In this document: positions 8,732 through 19,881 of the stretch, one piece after another
How the letters are laid out: every line of letters begins with the position of its first letter
Position numbering within the stretch: the first letter of the stretch is position 1
Source: Pseudomonas sp. RIT-PI-S
GTDB lineage: Bacteria; Pseudomonadota; Gammaproteobacteria; Pseudomonadales; Pseudomonadaceae
DNA length: 64,000 bases
Assembly: GCF_025642975.1 (NCBI RefSeq)
Contig: NZ_JANZKJ010000019.1
Location: forward strand, 20,353-84,352
Direction: 5' to 3'
Program-made: the position numbers and the translations under genes
Notes under the pieces: generated by a model
The model's input: only the letters and a program-made list of their open reading frames with translations
Databases searched by the model: none
What the model was told of the DNA's origin: nothing

Positions 8732-10012
8732 ATGTCCCGCTCCGAAAACCTCTTCGCCGCCGCCCAGAAACACATCCCCGGTGGCGTCAACTCGCCTGTG
8801 CGCGCCTTCAAGAGCGTTGGCGGCACGCCGCTGTTCTTCAAGCATGCCGCTGGTGCCTATGTCACCGACGAAGACGACAAGCGTTATGTCGACTACGTAG
8901 GCTCGTGGGGGCCGATGATTCTCGGCCACAGCCATCCAGACGTGCTCCAGGCGGTTCGCGATCAACTCGAACACGGGTTGTCGTATGGCGCCCCAACCGA
9001 GATGGAAACCCGCATGGCCGAGCTCGTTTGCTCGCTGGTGCCTTCCATGGACATGGTGCGCATGGTCAGCTCCGGCACCGAGGCAACCATGAGCGCGATC
9101 CGCCTGGCCCGGGGCTACACCGGTCGCGACAGCATCATCAAGTTCGAGGGCTGCTATCACGGCCATTCCGACAGCCTGCTGGTCAAGGCGGGCAGCGGCG
9201 CGCTGACCCTGGGCGTACCGAGCTCCCCCGGCGTGCCGGCGGCCTTTGCCCGGCATACCCTTACCCTGCCCTTCAATGACCTTGAAGAGGTCGAGAAAAC
9301 CCTTGCCGAGCAAGGCGGGGAAGTGGCCTGCATCATCGTTGAGCCGGTTGCCGGCAACATGAACTGCGTGCCTCCTGCACCAGGCTTCCTTGAAGGCCTG
9401 CGCACCTTGTGCGACCGCCATGGCGTAGTGCTGATCTTCGATGAAGTGATGACCGGCTTTCGCGTAGCGCTCGGCGGCGCCCAGGCGTATTACGGGGTCA
9501 CCCCAGACCTGTCCACGTTCGGCAAGATCATCGGCGGTGGCATGCCGGTGGGCTGCTTCGGTGGCAAGCGCGAGATCATGTCGTATATCGCGCCACTAGG
9601 CCCGGTGTACCAGGCCGGCACCCTCTCGGGTAACCCGCTGGCCATGGCCGCCGGCCTCACCACGCTCAAGCTGATCAGCCGCCCAGGCTTCCACGACGAG
9701 CTGAGCACCTACACCAGCAACCTGCTCGACGGCCTGCAACAACGCGCGGACGCCGCACAGATCCCCTTCGTGACGACCCAGGCGGGAGGCATGTTCGGCC
9801 TTTACTTCAGCGGTGCGGATGACATCGTGACCTTCCAGGACGTGATGGCCAGTGACGCGGAACGTTTCAAGCGCTTCTTCCATCTGATGCTGGAAGGTGG
9901 CGTTTACCTGGCACCCAGCGCGTTCGAGGCAGGCTTTACCTCCATTGCCCATGGCGAGACCGAGCTGAAGATCACCCTGGACGCCGCCGAACGCGCGTTC
10001 ACCCGCCTGTAA
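8732..10012 (+). CDS. hemL: Glutamate-1-semialdehyde 2,1-aminomutase
   Basis: HemL is the PLP enzyme that makes 5-aminolevulinate from glutamate-1-semialdehyde, the committed precursor of heme. The product has the full family length of 426 residues. The PLP lysine is Lys265 in STFGKIIGGGMPVG. Other hallmarks are HIPGGVNSPVRAFKSVGG at the N-terminus, SSGTEATMSAIRLARGYTGR, and IFDEVMTGFRVALGGAQ with the cofactor-pairing Asp. The start ATG 8732 lies 23 bp after thiE. Confidence 0.97.
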   Translation: MSRSENLFAAAQKHIPGGVNSPVRAFKSVGGTPLFFKHAAGAYVTDEDDKRYVDYVGSWGPMILGHSHPDVLQAVRDQLEHGLSYGAPTEMETRMAELVCSLVPSMDMVRMVSSGTEATMSAIRLARGYTGRDSIIKFEGCYHGHSDSLLVKAGSGALTLGVPSSPGVPAAFARHTLTLPFNDLEEVEKTLAEQGGEVACIIVEPVAGNMNCVPPAPGFLEGLRTLCDRHGVVLIFDEVMTGFRVALGGAQAYYGVTPDLSTFGKIIGGGMPVGCFGGKREIMSYIAPLGPVYQAGTLSGNPLAMAAGLTTLKLISRPGFHDELSTYTSNLLDGLQQRADAAQIPFVTTQAGGMFGLYFSGADDIVTFQDVMASDAERFKRFFHLMLEGGVYLAPSAFEAGFTSIAHGETELKITLDAAERAFTRL

Positions 10013-10079
10013 TCCGGGCGCCGCCGGTGCCAGCAAGGGGCCGGCGCGGCTATTGCAAGGAAAAATCCTAGTAAACACT

Positions 10080-10109
10080 TTGTAAGGTGTCCCCGGCTTA
10101 TTTCATAAT
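10080..10109 (+). promoter_or_regulatory. Putative sigma-70 promoter for the Sel1-repeat gene
   Basis: TTGTAA (10080-10085) and CATAAT (10104-10109) are separated by 18 bp in the AT-richer gap between hemL and the Sel1 gene. It is a pattern match only. Confidence 0.4.
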
Positions 10110-10168
10110 GTGTGCATTGTTATCCCGAGGGTGGCCCCGCCCACCCGCTCAGAGGTAAATCGATCCCC

Positions 10169-10717
10169 ATGAACCGCACCGGCCGCGCCCTCGCCATGGG
10201 CTGCCTGTTGCTCCTCGAACCGCTGCTGGCCCAGGCCGGCGGCAACTCGTTGCTGGTGCCCGCGCCTAGCCGCTGCACGCTCGACGGCGCCGCGGCGGAT
10301 CTGGCCCAGGCCATCGCGACCTGCCAGCAATCGGCATCGGCGGGCGACGCCCAGGCTCAGTACGAGCTGGGGCGGTTCTATTACGACGGCAAGCAGACCG
10401 AGCGCGACCTCAACCAGGCGTTGAGCTACTTCGAGCAAGCCTCGTTGCAAGGGCATGCCGAGGCGCAATATCACCTGGGGTTGATGTTCTTTCGCGGCGA
10501 AGGGGTGCCAGCCAATAACGTGCAGGCTTACATCGTGCTGAAGATGGCGGCAGTCAACGGCGCTGAAGACGCGCTGGACTCAGCCGACGAAGTGTCGGCC
10601 AGCATGAGCCACGAAGACCTGGAGCGAGCCACGCTCGTGCTGGGGCAGATTTTCCGTAAATACCTGCTGGAACTGCAGACCGCCGACGGTCGCACCCCCT
10701 TCTCGCCCTTGCCGTGA
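10169..10717 (+). CDS. Secreted Sel1/TPR-repeat protein
   Basis: A 182-residue protein with a Sec signal peptide ending near AQAGG (about residue 22). It has two Sel1-like repeats, seen as DAQAQYELGRFYYDGKQTER and HAEAQYHLGLMFFRGEGVP (about residues 58-125). Sel1 repeats form helical scaffolds for protein contacts; the partner is unknown. The same small gene follows hemL in other Pseudomonas as I recall. The start is the ATG at 10169 that yields the signal peptide; the frame opens at 10112 but those residues lack hydrophobic character. Confidence 0.8.
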   Translation: MNRTGRALAMGCLLLLEPLLAQAGGNSLLVPAPSRCTLDGAAADLAQAIATCQQSASAGDAQAQYELGRFYYDGKQTERDLNQALSYFEQASLQGHAEAQYHLGLMFFRGEGVPANNVQAYIVLKMAAVNGAEDALDSADEVSASMSHEDLERATLVLGQIFRKYLLELQTADGRTPFSPLP

Positions 10718-10747
10718 CGCTATGGCGCATAGCGTGCCACTTGCAGC

Positions 10748-11074
10748 TTATTTATCTGGCATCGGTACCGGGAATGGCATCACGTTCCCTACCGCCCTGG
10801 CTTCGGAAATCTTCGCAATGCCCAGGCGCTCGACCTCGTCGATGCGTACGATCGAATGCACCGGCACGAAGCTGCGCACCACGCCCTCGAACTGCGCCTT
10901 GAGCTTCTCTTCGCTGGGATCGACGATCATCTGCGTGCGCTCGCCGAACACGAACTCCTCCACCTCGAGAAAGCCCCACAGCTCGCTCTGGTAGATGTGC
11001 TTGGCATACATCTCGAAGACCTGGCCCTGGTTGAGGAAAATCACTTTGAAAATGGGTGCGTCGCGCTTGGTCAT
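10748..11074 (-). CDS. DUF1820 family protein
   Basis: A small 108-residue cytosolic protein beginning MTKRDAPIFKVIFLNQGQVFE and containing WGFLEVEEFVFGE and VPVHSIVRIDEVERLG. This matches the conserved gammaproteobacterial family known as DUF1820, whose function is not known. The frame runs upstream to 11221, but the conserved N-terminus begins at 11074. It is convergent with the Sel1 gene and divergent from phoH, the usual neighbourhood of this family in Pseudomonas. Confidence 0.85.
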   Translation of the reverse strand: MTKRDAPIFKVIFLNQGQVFEMYAKHIYQSELWGFLEVEEFVFGERTQMIVDPSEEKLKAQFEGVVRSFVPVHSIVRIDEVERLGIAKISEARAVGNVMPFPVPMPDK

Positions 11075-11140
11075 CGTTGGGCCAGGGAAACAATCGGACA
11101 AGAAAAGGGCGGCGATCATAGCATGAATCCAGGCTTGGCC

Positions 11141-11167
11141 CTGTGGGAGGCGGGCAACGCCCGCGAA
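11141..11167. repeat. REP-like palindrome
   Basis: CTGTGGGAGGCGGGC-AAC-GCCCGCGAA forms a strong GCGGGC/GCCCGC stem and matches the short extragenic palindromes typical of P. putida/P. fluorescens genomes. It sits in the 284-bp gap between the DUF1820 gene and phoH, which otherwise holds no recognisable gene. Confidence 0.6.
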
Positions 11168-11358
11168 CCAGCTGCGCTCGAGGGTTCGCAGGCCGACGCC
11201 AGCCACTTGAGGGCCGGGCAACGCCTGCGAATGAACTCAGCGGTGTTCATGGAGAAGCCCCCTCGGTCGCCGGGAAACAGCGTTGCGCTTTCCCCTGCCG
11301 GTTACTGGGGTTATCCTTGGCCCCACTTTCTTCGCCGTAGAGCGGCCACAAAACGACC

Positions 11359-12351
11359 TTGAACGCACCCATAGAACCCCATCGTTTCACCCTGGAGCCC
11401 TTTGAAGCTCGCCGCTTCGCCAACCTCTGCGGCCAATTCGACGAGCACTTGCGCCTGCTCGAACAGCGCCTGGATGTGGAAATCCGCAACCGGGGCAACC
11501 AGTTCGAGCTGATCGGCGAGCCCGGGCATACCCACTCCGCTGAGCTTCTTCTGCGCCGCCTGTATCGGGAAACCAAGGCGACCGAGCTGTCGCCTGACCT
11601 GGTTCACCTGTTCCTGCAGGAGTCGGCGGTAGAGGAGCTGGACAACCCCGCCAACAATGAAGTTGCCGTCACCCTGCGTACCCGCAAGGGGATGATTCGC
11701 CCACGCGGGCTGAATCAGCAGCGGTATGTGAAGGCGATTCTCGCCAACGACATCAACTTCGGCATTGGCCCGGCGGGCACTGGCAAGACTTACCTGGCCG
11801 TGGCCTGCGCGGTGGACGCGCTCGAGCGCGAACAAGTGCGGCGCATTCTGCTGGTGCGGCCAGCCGTGGAAGCCGGAGAAAAGCTTGGCTTCTTGCCCGG
11901 GGACCTCGCGCAGAAGATCGACCCCTACCTGCGACCGCTCTACGATGCGCTCTACGAGATGCTCGGCTTCGAGCACGTGGCCAAGCTGATCGAGCGCCAG
12001 GTGATTGAAATCGCGCCTTTGGCCTATATGCGCGGGCGTACCCTGAACAACAGCTTCATCATCCTCGACGAAAGCCAGAACACCACCACCGAGCAGATGA
12101 AGATGTTCCTCACCCGCATTGGCTTCGGCTCCACTGCGGTCATCACCGGTGACATCACCCAGGTCGACCTGCCCAAGGGCACCCGTTCGGGCTTGGCCCA
12201 TGTGATGGAAGTGCTCAAGGACGTGCCGGGCATCAGCTTCACGCACTTCAAGCCCAAGGACGTGGTTCGCCACCCGCTGGTGCAGCGAATCGTGGAGGCC
12301 TACGAGCGCTTCGAGGACGCCAAGGCGCGGGATGCCGCCCCTCATGGTTGA
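11359..12351 (+). CDS. phoH: PhoH family ATPase
   Basis: A 330-residue P-loop protein of the PhoH family with Walker A GPAGTGKT and Walker B FIILDESQN. The surrounding blocks ILLVRPAVEAGEKLGFLPGD and ITGDITQVDLPKG are family signatures. The role is thought to lie in RNA metabolism, with YbeY encoded next. The start is TTG at 11359 (MNAPIEPHRFTLEPFEARRF in the family); no ATG or GTG fits upstream. It overlaps ybeY by a few bases, and phoH-ybeY-corC-lnt form one operon. Confidence 0.93.
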   Translation: MNAPIEPHRFTLEPFEARRFANLCGQFDEHLRLLEQRLDVEIRNRGNQFELIGEPGHTHSAELLLRRLYRETKATELSPDLVHLFLQESAVEELDNPANNEVAVTLRTRKGMIRPRGLNQQRYVKAILANDINFGIGPAGTGKTYLAVACAVDALEREQVRRILLVRPAVEAGEKLGFLPGDLAQKIDPYLRPLYDALYEMLGFEHVAKLIERQVIEIAPLAYMRGRTLNNSFIILDESQNTTTEQMKMFLTRIGFGSTAVITGDITQVDLPKGTRSGLAHVMEVLKDVPGISFTHFKPKDVVRHPLVQRIVEAYERFEDAKARDAAPHG

Positions 12352-12817
12352 ACTCGACCTGCAACAAGCCAGTTCGCGGCAGACGCCTACAGAGGCGCAG
12401 CTGCGCCGGTGGTGCGAGCTTGCCTTGCGCCAACGCACCGCCGACTCGGAACTCACGATCCGCATCGTTGACGAAGCGGAAGGGCAGGCGCTGAACAAGA
12501 CCTACCGCCAGCGGGACTACCCCACCAACGTATTGTCGTTCCCGGCAGATGTGCCGGACGATCTGTTGGACATCCCGCTGCTGGGCGACCTGGTGATCTG
12601 TGCCGCGGTGGTCGAGCGCGAAGCGGCCGAACAAGGCAAACCGGCTGAAGCCCACTGGGCGCACATGGTGATCCATGGCTGCTTGCACTTGCTGGGCTAC
12701 GACCACCTCGACGACGACGAAGCCGAGGAAATGGAAAGCCTGGAACGGGAGTTGCTTGCAGAACTGGGGCATCCCGATCCCTATGCTGAAACCGTCACCA
12801 CGCCCCTCACCCCTTAA
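12344..12817 (+). CDS. ybeY: Endoribonuclease YbeY (rRNA maturation factor)
   Basis: YbeY is a zinc-dependent endoribonuclease needed for 16S rRNA 3' maturation and ribosome quality control. The metal-binding motif HGCLHLLGYDH (H-X3-H-X5-H) is intact near residue 120, and TNVLSFPAD is the other conserved block. Two in-frame ATGs (12332, 12344) precede it; the second gives the family-like start MVELDLQ. The start overlaps the phoH stop, pointing to translational coupling. Confidence 0.94.
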   Translation: MVELDLQQASSRQTPTEAQLRRWCELALRQRTADSELTIRIVDEAEGQALNKTYRQRDYPTNVLSFPADVPDDLLDIPLLGDLVICAAVVEREAAEQGKPAEAHWAHMVIHGCLHLLGYDHLDDDEAEEMESLERELLAELGHPDPYAETVTTPLTP

Positions 12818-12850
12818 GCCGCTGTATCAAGGAACACGAGTAACAACGCC

Positions 12851-13690
12851 ATGAGCGAAGATCGATCGAGCAACGGGCAGAAGTCCTGGCTGGAAAAAAT
12901 CACCCAGGCTTTTGTCCATGAGCCGAAAAACCGTCAGGAGCTGCTGGAGCTCCTGCGAGAAGCCCACAGCAATAAATTGCTGGACAGCGAAGCCCTGAGC
13001 ATCGTTGAAGGCGCCATCCAGGTCGCCGACCTGCAGGTCAGGGACATCATGGTCCCGCGCTCGCAGATGATCACCATCAAGGCGGTGCAAACCCCCAAGG
13101 ATTTTCTCCCCTCGGTGATCGAGGCAGCCCACTCGCGCTACCCGGTCATGGGCGAGAACCATGACGAGGTGCTCGGCGTGCTGTTGGCCAAGGACCTGCT
13201 GCCGCTGATCCTCCAGGGCAGCACCGACGGCTTCAACATCAAGGACCTGCTGCGCCCGGCCACTTTCGTGCCTGAGTCCAAGCGCCTCAATGTGTTGTTG
13301 CGTGAATTCCGCGCCAACCACAACCACATGGCGATCGTGATCGATGAATACGGCGGAGTCGCTGGCCTGGTTACCATCGAAGACGTGCTCGAGCAAATCG
13401 TGGGCGACATCGAAGATGAGCATGACGTTGAGGAAGACAGCTACATCAAGCCGCTGCCGAGCGGAGACTTCCTGGTCAAGGCACTGACGCCGATCGAGAA
13501 CTTCAACGAGTGTTTCGACAGCGGGTTTTCCGACGACGAGTTCGATACCATCGGCGGCCTGGTGATGAGCGCCTTCGGCCACCTGCCCAAGCGCAACGAG
13601 ACCACCGAGATCGGCAACTACCGTTTCCGCATCCTCAACGCCGACAGCCGGCGCATCCACCTGCTGCGCCTGACCCCGATCAACCGCTAA
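12851..13690 (+). CDS. corC: CorC/HlyC-type CBS-domain protein
   Basis: A 279-residue cytosolic protein with two CBS domains (about 68-190; VRDIMVPRSQM opens the first and VVIDEYGGVAGLVTIEDVLE lies in the second) and a C-terminal CorC_HlyC transporter-associated domain (about 205-278, including DEFDTIGGLVM). CorC is linked to magnesium and cobalt efflux. It lacks the transmembrane DUF21 domain of larger relatives. It sits between ybeY and lnt, the conserved order in gammaproteobacteria. Confidence 0.92.
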   Translation: MSEDRSSNGQKSWLEKITQAFVHEPKNRQELLELLREAHSNKLLDSEALSIVEGAIQVADLQVRDIMVPRSQMITIKAVQTPKDFLPSVIEAAHSRYPVMGENHDEVLGVLLAKDLLPLILQGSTDGFNIKDLLRPATFVPESKRLNVLLREFRANHNHMAIVIDEYGGVAGLVTIEDVLEQIVGDIEDEHDVEEDSYIKPLPSGDFLVKALTPIENFNECFDSGFSDDEFDTIGGLVMSAFGHLPKRNETTEIGNYRFRILNADSRRIHLLRLTPINR

Positions 13691-13706
13691 GGACGCCACG
13701 AGACAC

Positions 13707-15248
13707 ATGCGTTGGATTACCCACCCCGGCTGGCCCGGTAACCTGCTGGCCGCGGTGGCCGGCGCCCTGACGACGCTGGCCCTGGCGCCATTCAACATCT
13801 GGCCCCTGGCCGTGGTGTCGCTTGCCTTGTTCTACGTTGGCCTGCGTCACCTGAGCCCGCGCCAGGCCCTACTGCGAGGCTGGTGCTACGGGTTCGGCAC
13901 CTTCGCAGCCGGTACCAGCTGGATCTACGTGAGCATTCACACCTACGGCGGCGCTTCGGCGCTGCTGGCGGGCCTGTTGATGCTCGGCTTCATCGCCGGC
14001 GTAGCGCTGTTCTTCGCCCTGCCCGCGTGGCTATGGGCGCGCCTGCTGCGTCGCAACGAAGCACCACTGGCCGATACCCTCGGGTTCGCCGCCCTCTGGG
14101 CGGGCCAGGAAGCCTTCCGCGGCTGGTTCCTGACCGGTTTCCCCTGGCTGTACATGGGTTACAGCCAACTTGACGGCCCGCTCGCCGGGCTCGCTCCGCT
14201 GGGCGGCCTATGGTTGGTGTCCTTCAGCCTGGCCTTGAGCGCCGCAGCCTTGTGCAACCTGCCACGGCTGCGCAGCCACAGGCGCTCGCTGACAGCGGCC
14301 GCACTGCTGTTGCTGGCGCCTTGGCTGGCGGCCCAACTGCTGCAAGGCAGGGCCTGGACGCAACCCGCCGGCAAACCGCTGACGGTCGCCGCGCTCCAGG
14401 GCAACATTGCCCAAAGCCTGAAGTGGGACCCCGCGCAGATCGACGCCCAATTGGAGCTCTATCGAGACCTCACGCTGCGGGCGCGCCGCACCGACCTGGT
14501 CATCTGGCCGGAGACTGCAGTGCCGGTGCTGCTGGACAACGCCCGCGGCTACCTAAGCCGCTTGGGAGACTTCGCCAGCAATCGTCAGTCGGCGCTGATC
14601 ACCGGCGTACCGATCCGCCAGGAAGTGGACAACCAGCGGCGGTACTTCAACGGGATTACCGTCACCGGGGTTGGAGAAGGCACCTACCTCAAGCAAAAGC
14701 TGGTGCCTTTCGGCGAGTACGTGCCCCTGCAAGAGCTTCTGCGTGGGCTGATCGCCTTCTTCGACCTGCCAATGTCAGACTTCGCCCGCGGCCCGGCGGA
14801 CCAGCCTCTGTTGCAGGCCAAGGGTTACCAGATAGCGCCGTTCATCTGCTACGAAGTGGTGTACCCGGAATTTGCCGCTGGCATGGCCGCCCGCAGCGAC
14901 CTGCTGCTGACCATCAGCAATGACACCTGGTTCGGCACCTCCATCGGCCCGCTACAACACCTGCAGATGGCGCAGATGCGCGCCCTGGAAGCGGGCCGCT
15001 GGATGATCCGCGCGACCAATAGTGGGGTCACTGCCCTGATCGACCCGCAAGGGCGCATTACCGAGCGCCTGCCCTCGTTCGAAGTCGGCGTAATGTATGG
15101 CGAGGTTGTGCCCATGGCGGGCCTCACGCCTTACCTGCATTGGCGGTCGTGGCCACTGATCGGCCTGTGCGCGGTGATCTTCGGCTGGGCACTCTGGCAT
15201 CGCCGCAAAGCCGGGCAGCAGCTACCTGCAGCCACGGCTGTTCAATAA
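13707..15248 (+). CDS. lnt: Apolipoprotein N-acyltransferase
   Basis: Lnt adds the third acyl chain to the N-terminal Cys of outer-membrane lipoproteins, at the periplasmic face of the inner membrane. The 513-residue protein has about six N-terminal membrane helices (to residue about 215), a nitrilase-like periplasmic domain and a final helix (about 485-503). The nitrilase triad is visible: Glu in WPETAVP, Lys in LKQKLVPFGEY, Cys in FICYEVVYPE. It is the last gene of the phoH-ybeY-corC-lnt operon and overlaps the convergent ElyC-like gene by 7 bp. Confidence 0.95.
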   Translation: MRWITHPGWPGNLLAAVAGALTTLALAPFNIWPLAVVSLALFYVGLRHLSPRQALLRGWCYGFGTFAAGTSWIYVSIHTYGGASALLAGLLMLGFIAGVALFFALPAWLWARLLRRNEAPLADTLGFAALWAGQEAFRGWFLTGFPWLYMGYSQLDGPLAGLAPLGGLWLVSFSLALSAAALCNLPRLRSHRRSLTAAALLLLAPWLAAQLLQGRAWTQPAGKPLTVAALQGNIAQSLKWDPAQIDAQLELYRDLTLRARRTDLVIWPETAVPVLLDNARGYLSRLGDFASNRQSALITGVPIRQEVDNQRRYFNGITVTGVGEGTYLKQKLVPFGEYVPLQELLRGLIAFFDLPMSDFARGPADQPLLQAKGYQIAPFICYEVVYPEFAAGMAARSDLLLTISNDTWFGTSIGPLQHLQMAQMRALEAGRWMIRATNSGVTALIDPQGRITERLPSFEVGVMYGEVVPMAGLTPYLHWRSWPLIGLCAVIFGWALWHRRKAGQQLPAATAVQ

Positions 15249-16003
15249 AACAACCGGTAGCCGAGCTGGCCAATCACTTCGTTGAGCAATTGGCCGTTCT
15301 GCCACACGGCCTTGGCATCGGGCACCCAGCCGCCCAGCGGCCGGCCGCTGCTACGACCGAGGAAGCCCACCGGCGCGCTCACTACTTCCAGCCCCGCCCG
15401 CTCGAAGCTCCAGCGGGCACGCGGCATATGCCAGGCCTGGGTCACGACGACCACCTTGTGTATACCCTGGGCCTTGAGCAGTTCAGCGCTCAGGGTGGCG
15501 TTTTCCCAGGTGGTACGGCTGCGCGGTTCAACCCAGCGGGTGTCCACGTTGAAGTCGCTTTTGAGGGACCTGGCCATGATCTCGGCCTCGCTCGGCGGTT
15601 CACCGTAGTGCAAGCCCCCAGAGGTGAGCAGCGGCAATCCGCTGGCGCGGGCCAGGGCCGCTGCATAACGCATACGCTCCAGCGCGATACCCGTGGGTTG
15701 GTCTTCGCCGCCCCAGGCCGGGTCGCCGCGCTCGCGGCCTGCACCCAGCACCACAATGACCTCGGCACGCTGGGCCAGGCCCGGCCAGGCTTGGAGCGAC
15801 AGCGGCGGCTCGGTTTCCAGCACCGTTGCTGTTTGTTGCACCACCACCGGCAGGCTCATCAGCGTAAGCCCCAGCAAGCCCAGCACGAAACAGCCGGCAG
15901 CCGCCCGCGGTGCGCGACGGCGCAGCAGCCAACCGAGCAGCAGCAGAAGAATCAGAATGCCAGGGGGGAAGAACAGTTGCTTGAGGATGTAGCGAGGAAG
16001 CAT
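15242..16003 (-). CDS. YdcF/ElyC family (DUF218) envelope protein
   Basis: A 253-residue protein with two N-terminal membrane helices (ILILLLLLGWLL and a second near residue 40) and a periplasmic DUF218 domain. The domain includes VIVVLGAGRERGD, LPLLTSGGLHYGEPPSEAEIM, SRTTWENATLSAELL and VVVVTQAWHMPRA. E. coli ElyC, the closest characterised type, affects envelope and peptidoglycan metabolism at low temperature. The start at 16003 (MLPRYILKQLFFPPG) is chosen because the long upstream extension is Arg/Cys rich and has no family features. Confidence 0.85.
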   Translation of the reverse strand: MLPRYILKQLFFPPGILILLLLLGWLLRRRAPRAAAGCFVLGLLGLTLMSLPVVVQQTATVLETEPPLSLQAWPGLAQRAEVIVVLGAGRERGDPAWGGEDQPTGIALERMRYAAALARASGLPLLTSGGLHYGEPPSEAEIMARSLKSDFNVDTRWVEPRSRTTWENATLSAELLKAQGIHKVVVVTQAWHMPRARWSFERAGLEVVSAPVGFLGRSSGRPLGGWVPDAKAVWQNGQLLNEVIGQLGYRLFY

Positions 16004-16043
16004 CGGGCACCGTTCCTTGGTTGAGTGCCCGAAGCCTACAGCA

Positions 16044-16352
16044 TTACTCGAACGGCATCGCCTGGGCGCCGCCTCGGTTGCCCCGACGACGCCTGTCCTT
16101 GAGCCACAACACATTACTGCCACGCTCCGCGACCGCCCGGACCACAGGGGCCGGAACGTTGGCGGCGCTCGCATGCAAGTAGGCTTTGAGCCAATCGAAT
16201 TCGGCACGGCTAAGACCTTTGAGCTCAAGCTCGGCCGGCACTTCATTGCGCAGGTGTACAGAGGTGCGCATTGCATCCAGGGCCAAGCCCAGGCGGTCGA
16301 TCAAACGGTCGTAAAGCTCCGGTTTAATGGCTGTGAGATGTGTTTCCACCAT
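16044..16352 (-). CDS. Conserved hypothetical protein
   Basis: A 102-residue basic cytosolic protein (MVETHLTAIKPELYDRLIDR...) rich in Leu, Ala and Arg, predicted mainly helical, with a strongly basic tail (LWLKDRRRRGNRGG). I do not recognise a characterised family; a small ORF is usual between lnt and leuS in Pseudomonas. A longer start at 16382 is open, but the ATG at 16352 has a good RBS (AGAGGTGAG) just upstream. It runs 40 bp ahead of the ElyC-like gene on the same strand. Confidence 0.65.
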   Translation of the reverse strand: MVETHLTAIKPELYDRLIDRLGLALDAMRTSVHLRNEVPAELELKGLSRAEFDWLKAYLHASAANVPAPVVRAVAERGSNVLWLKDRRRRGNRGGAQAMPFE

Positions 16353-16569
16353 CCGCTCACCTCTCTGCTGACGAAACTTCATTCCCCACCCAACAGCTTA
16401 GCGCCGCCCGCCACGCAGGCTCGGCGCTGCGACCAACGGAGAATCCGGGCAAATCAGCGTTTCACAGGCCCCGCGGGGGTCATGTATGCTACGGCGTTCA
16501 TCAACGCACTGGATCGTGGGCCGCTGCGCCCTCCAGCCCGAGCCTGCACTTCCCCAGCCAAAAGTAGCC

Positions 16570-19176
<2,607 letters not shown>

Positions 19177-19244
19177 TCCCGGCCCCGGGCGCCATCGGGC
19201 GCCGCGGGGTGCTTCGGCTAAAAAGGTTTGAAGGAGCAACAAGC

Positions 19245-19850
19245 ATGATCAAACGTAACCTGCTGGTACTGGGGCTCGCCACGTTGCTGAGCGCCTGCGG
19301 TTTCCACCTGCGTGGTACCGGCACCAATGAAATGGGTATCAAGGAACTGGACATCAAGGCCCGCGACGCCTACGGCCAGACCGTTAACGACCTGCGCAGC
19401 GCCCTTGAGCGCAGCGGTGTGAAGGTGGTTGCCGGCGCCCCCTACACGCTTAACCTGACCAAGGAAGACGAAAACCAACGCAGCGCGACCTATACCGGTT
19501 CAGCTCGCTCCTCGGAGATCGAACTCAGCTTGCGCCTGGACTACACCATTACCGGCGATCAGCAGCGGGTGCTGATAGGCGATCACATGGATGTGCAGAA
19601 GATCTACGTGCACGACAGCAACAACCTGGCCGGTTCCGACCAGGAGTCCGCCCGGGTTCGCTCCGAAATGCATCGCGAGCTGATCCAGCGGATGATGCTG
19701 AGCCTGAGCCGGATCACCCCCGCGCAACTGGAGCAACTGCAAGCACAGGCCGACGCCAAGGCCCGCGCCGATGCCGCGGCAGAAGCCGAAGCGCAGCGCA
19801 TTCGCGACGAAACCCCTCAGCAATCGCCAGTGGAAGTTCCGGCCCAGTGA
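19245..19850 (+). CDS. lptE: LPS-assembly lipoprotein LptE
   Basis: LptE plugs the LptD barrel in the outer membrane and completes LPS export. The 201-residue product has a lipoprotein signal peptide with lipobox LLSAC (Cys at about 18), then CGFHLRGTGTNEMG, the family opening, and a C-terminal Gln/Ala/Glu-rich helix (about 160-195). The ATG at 19245 follows AAGGAGCAACAAGC. The leuS-lptE-holA order is conserved in gammaproteobacteria. Confidence 0.93.
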   Translation: MIKRNLLVLGLATLLSACGFHLRGTGTNEMGIKELDIKARDAYGQTVNDLRSALERSGVKVVAGAPYTLNLTKEDENQRSATYTGSARSSEIELSLRLDYTITGDQQRVLIGDHMDVQKIYVHDSNNLAGSDQESARVRSEMHRELIQRMMLSLSRITPAQLEQLQAQADAKARADAAAEAEAQRIRDETPQQSPVEVPAQ

Positions 19851-19881
19851 TTGCCGCTGGTAACTGCCGCCGGGCCCTGCG

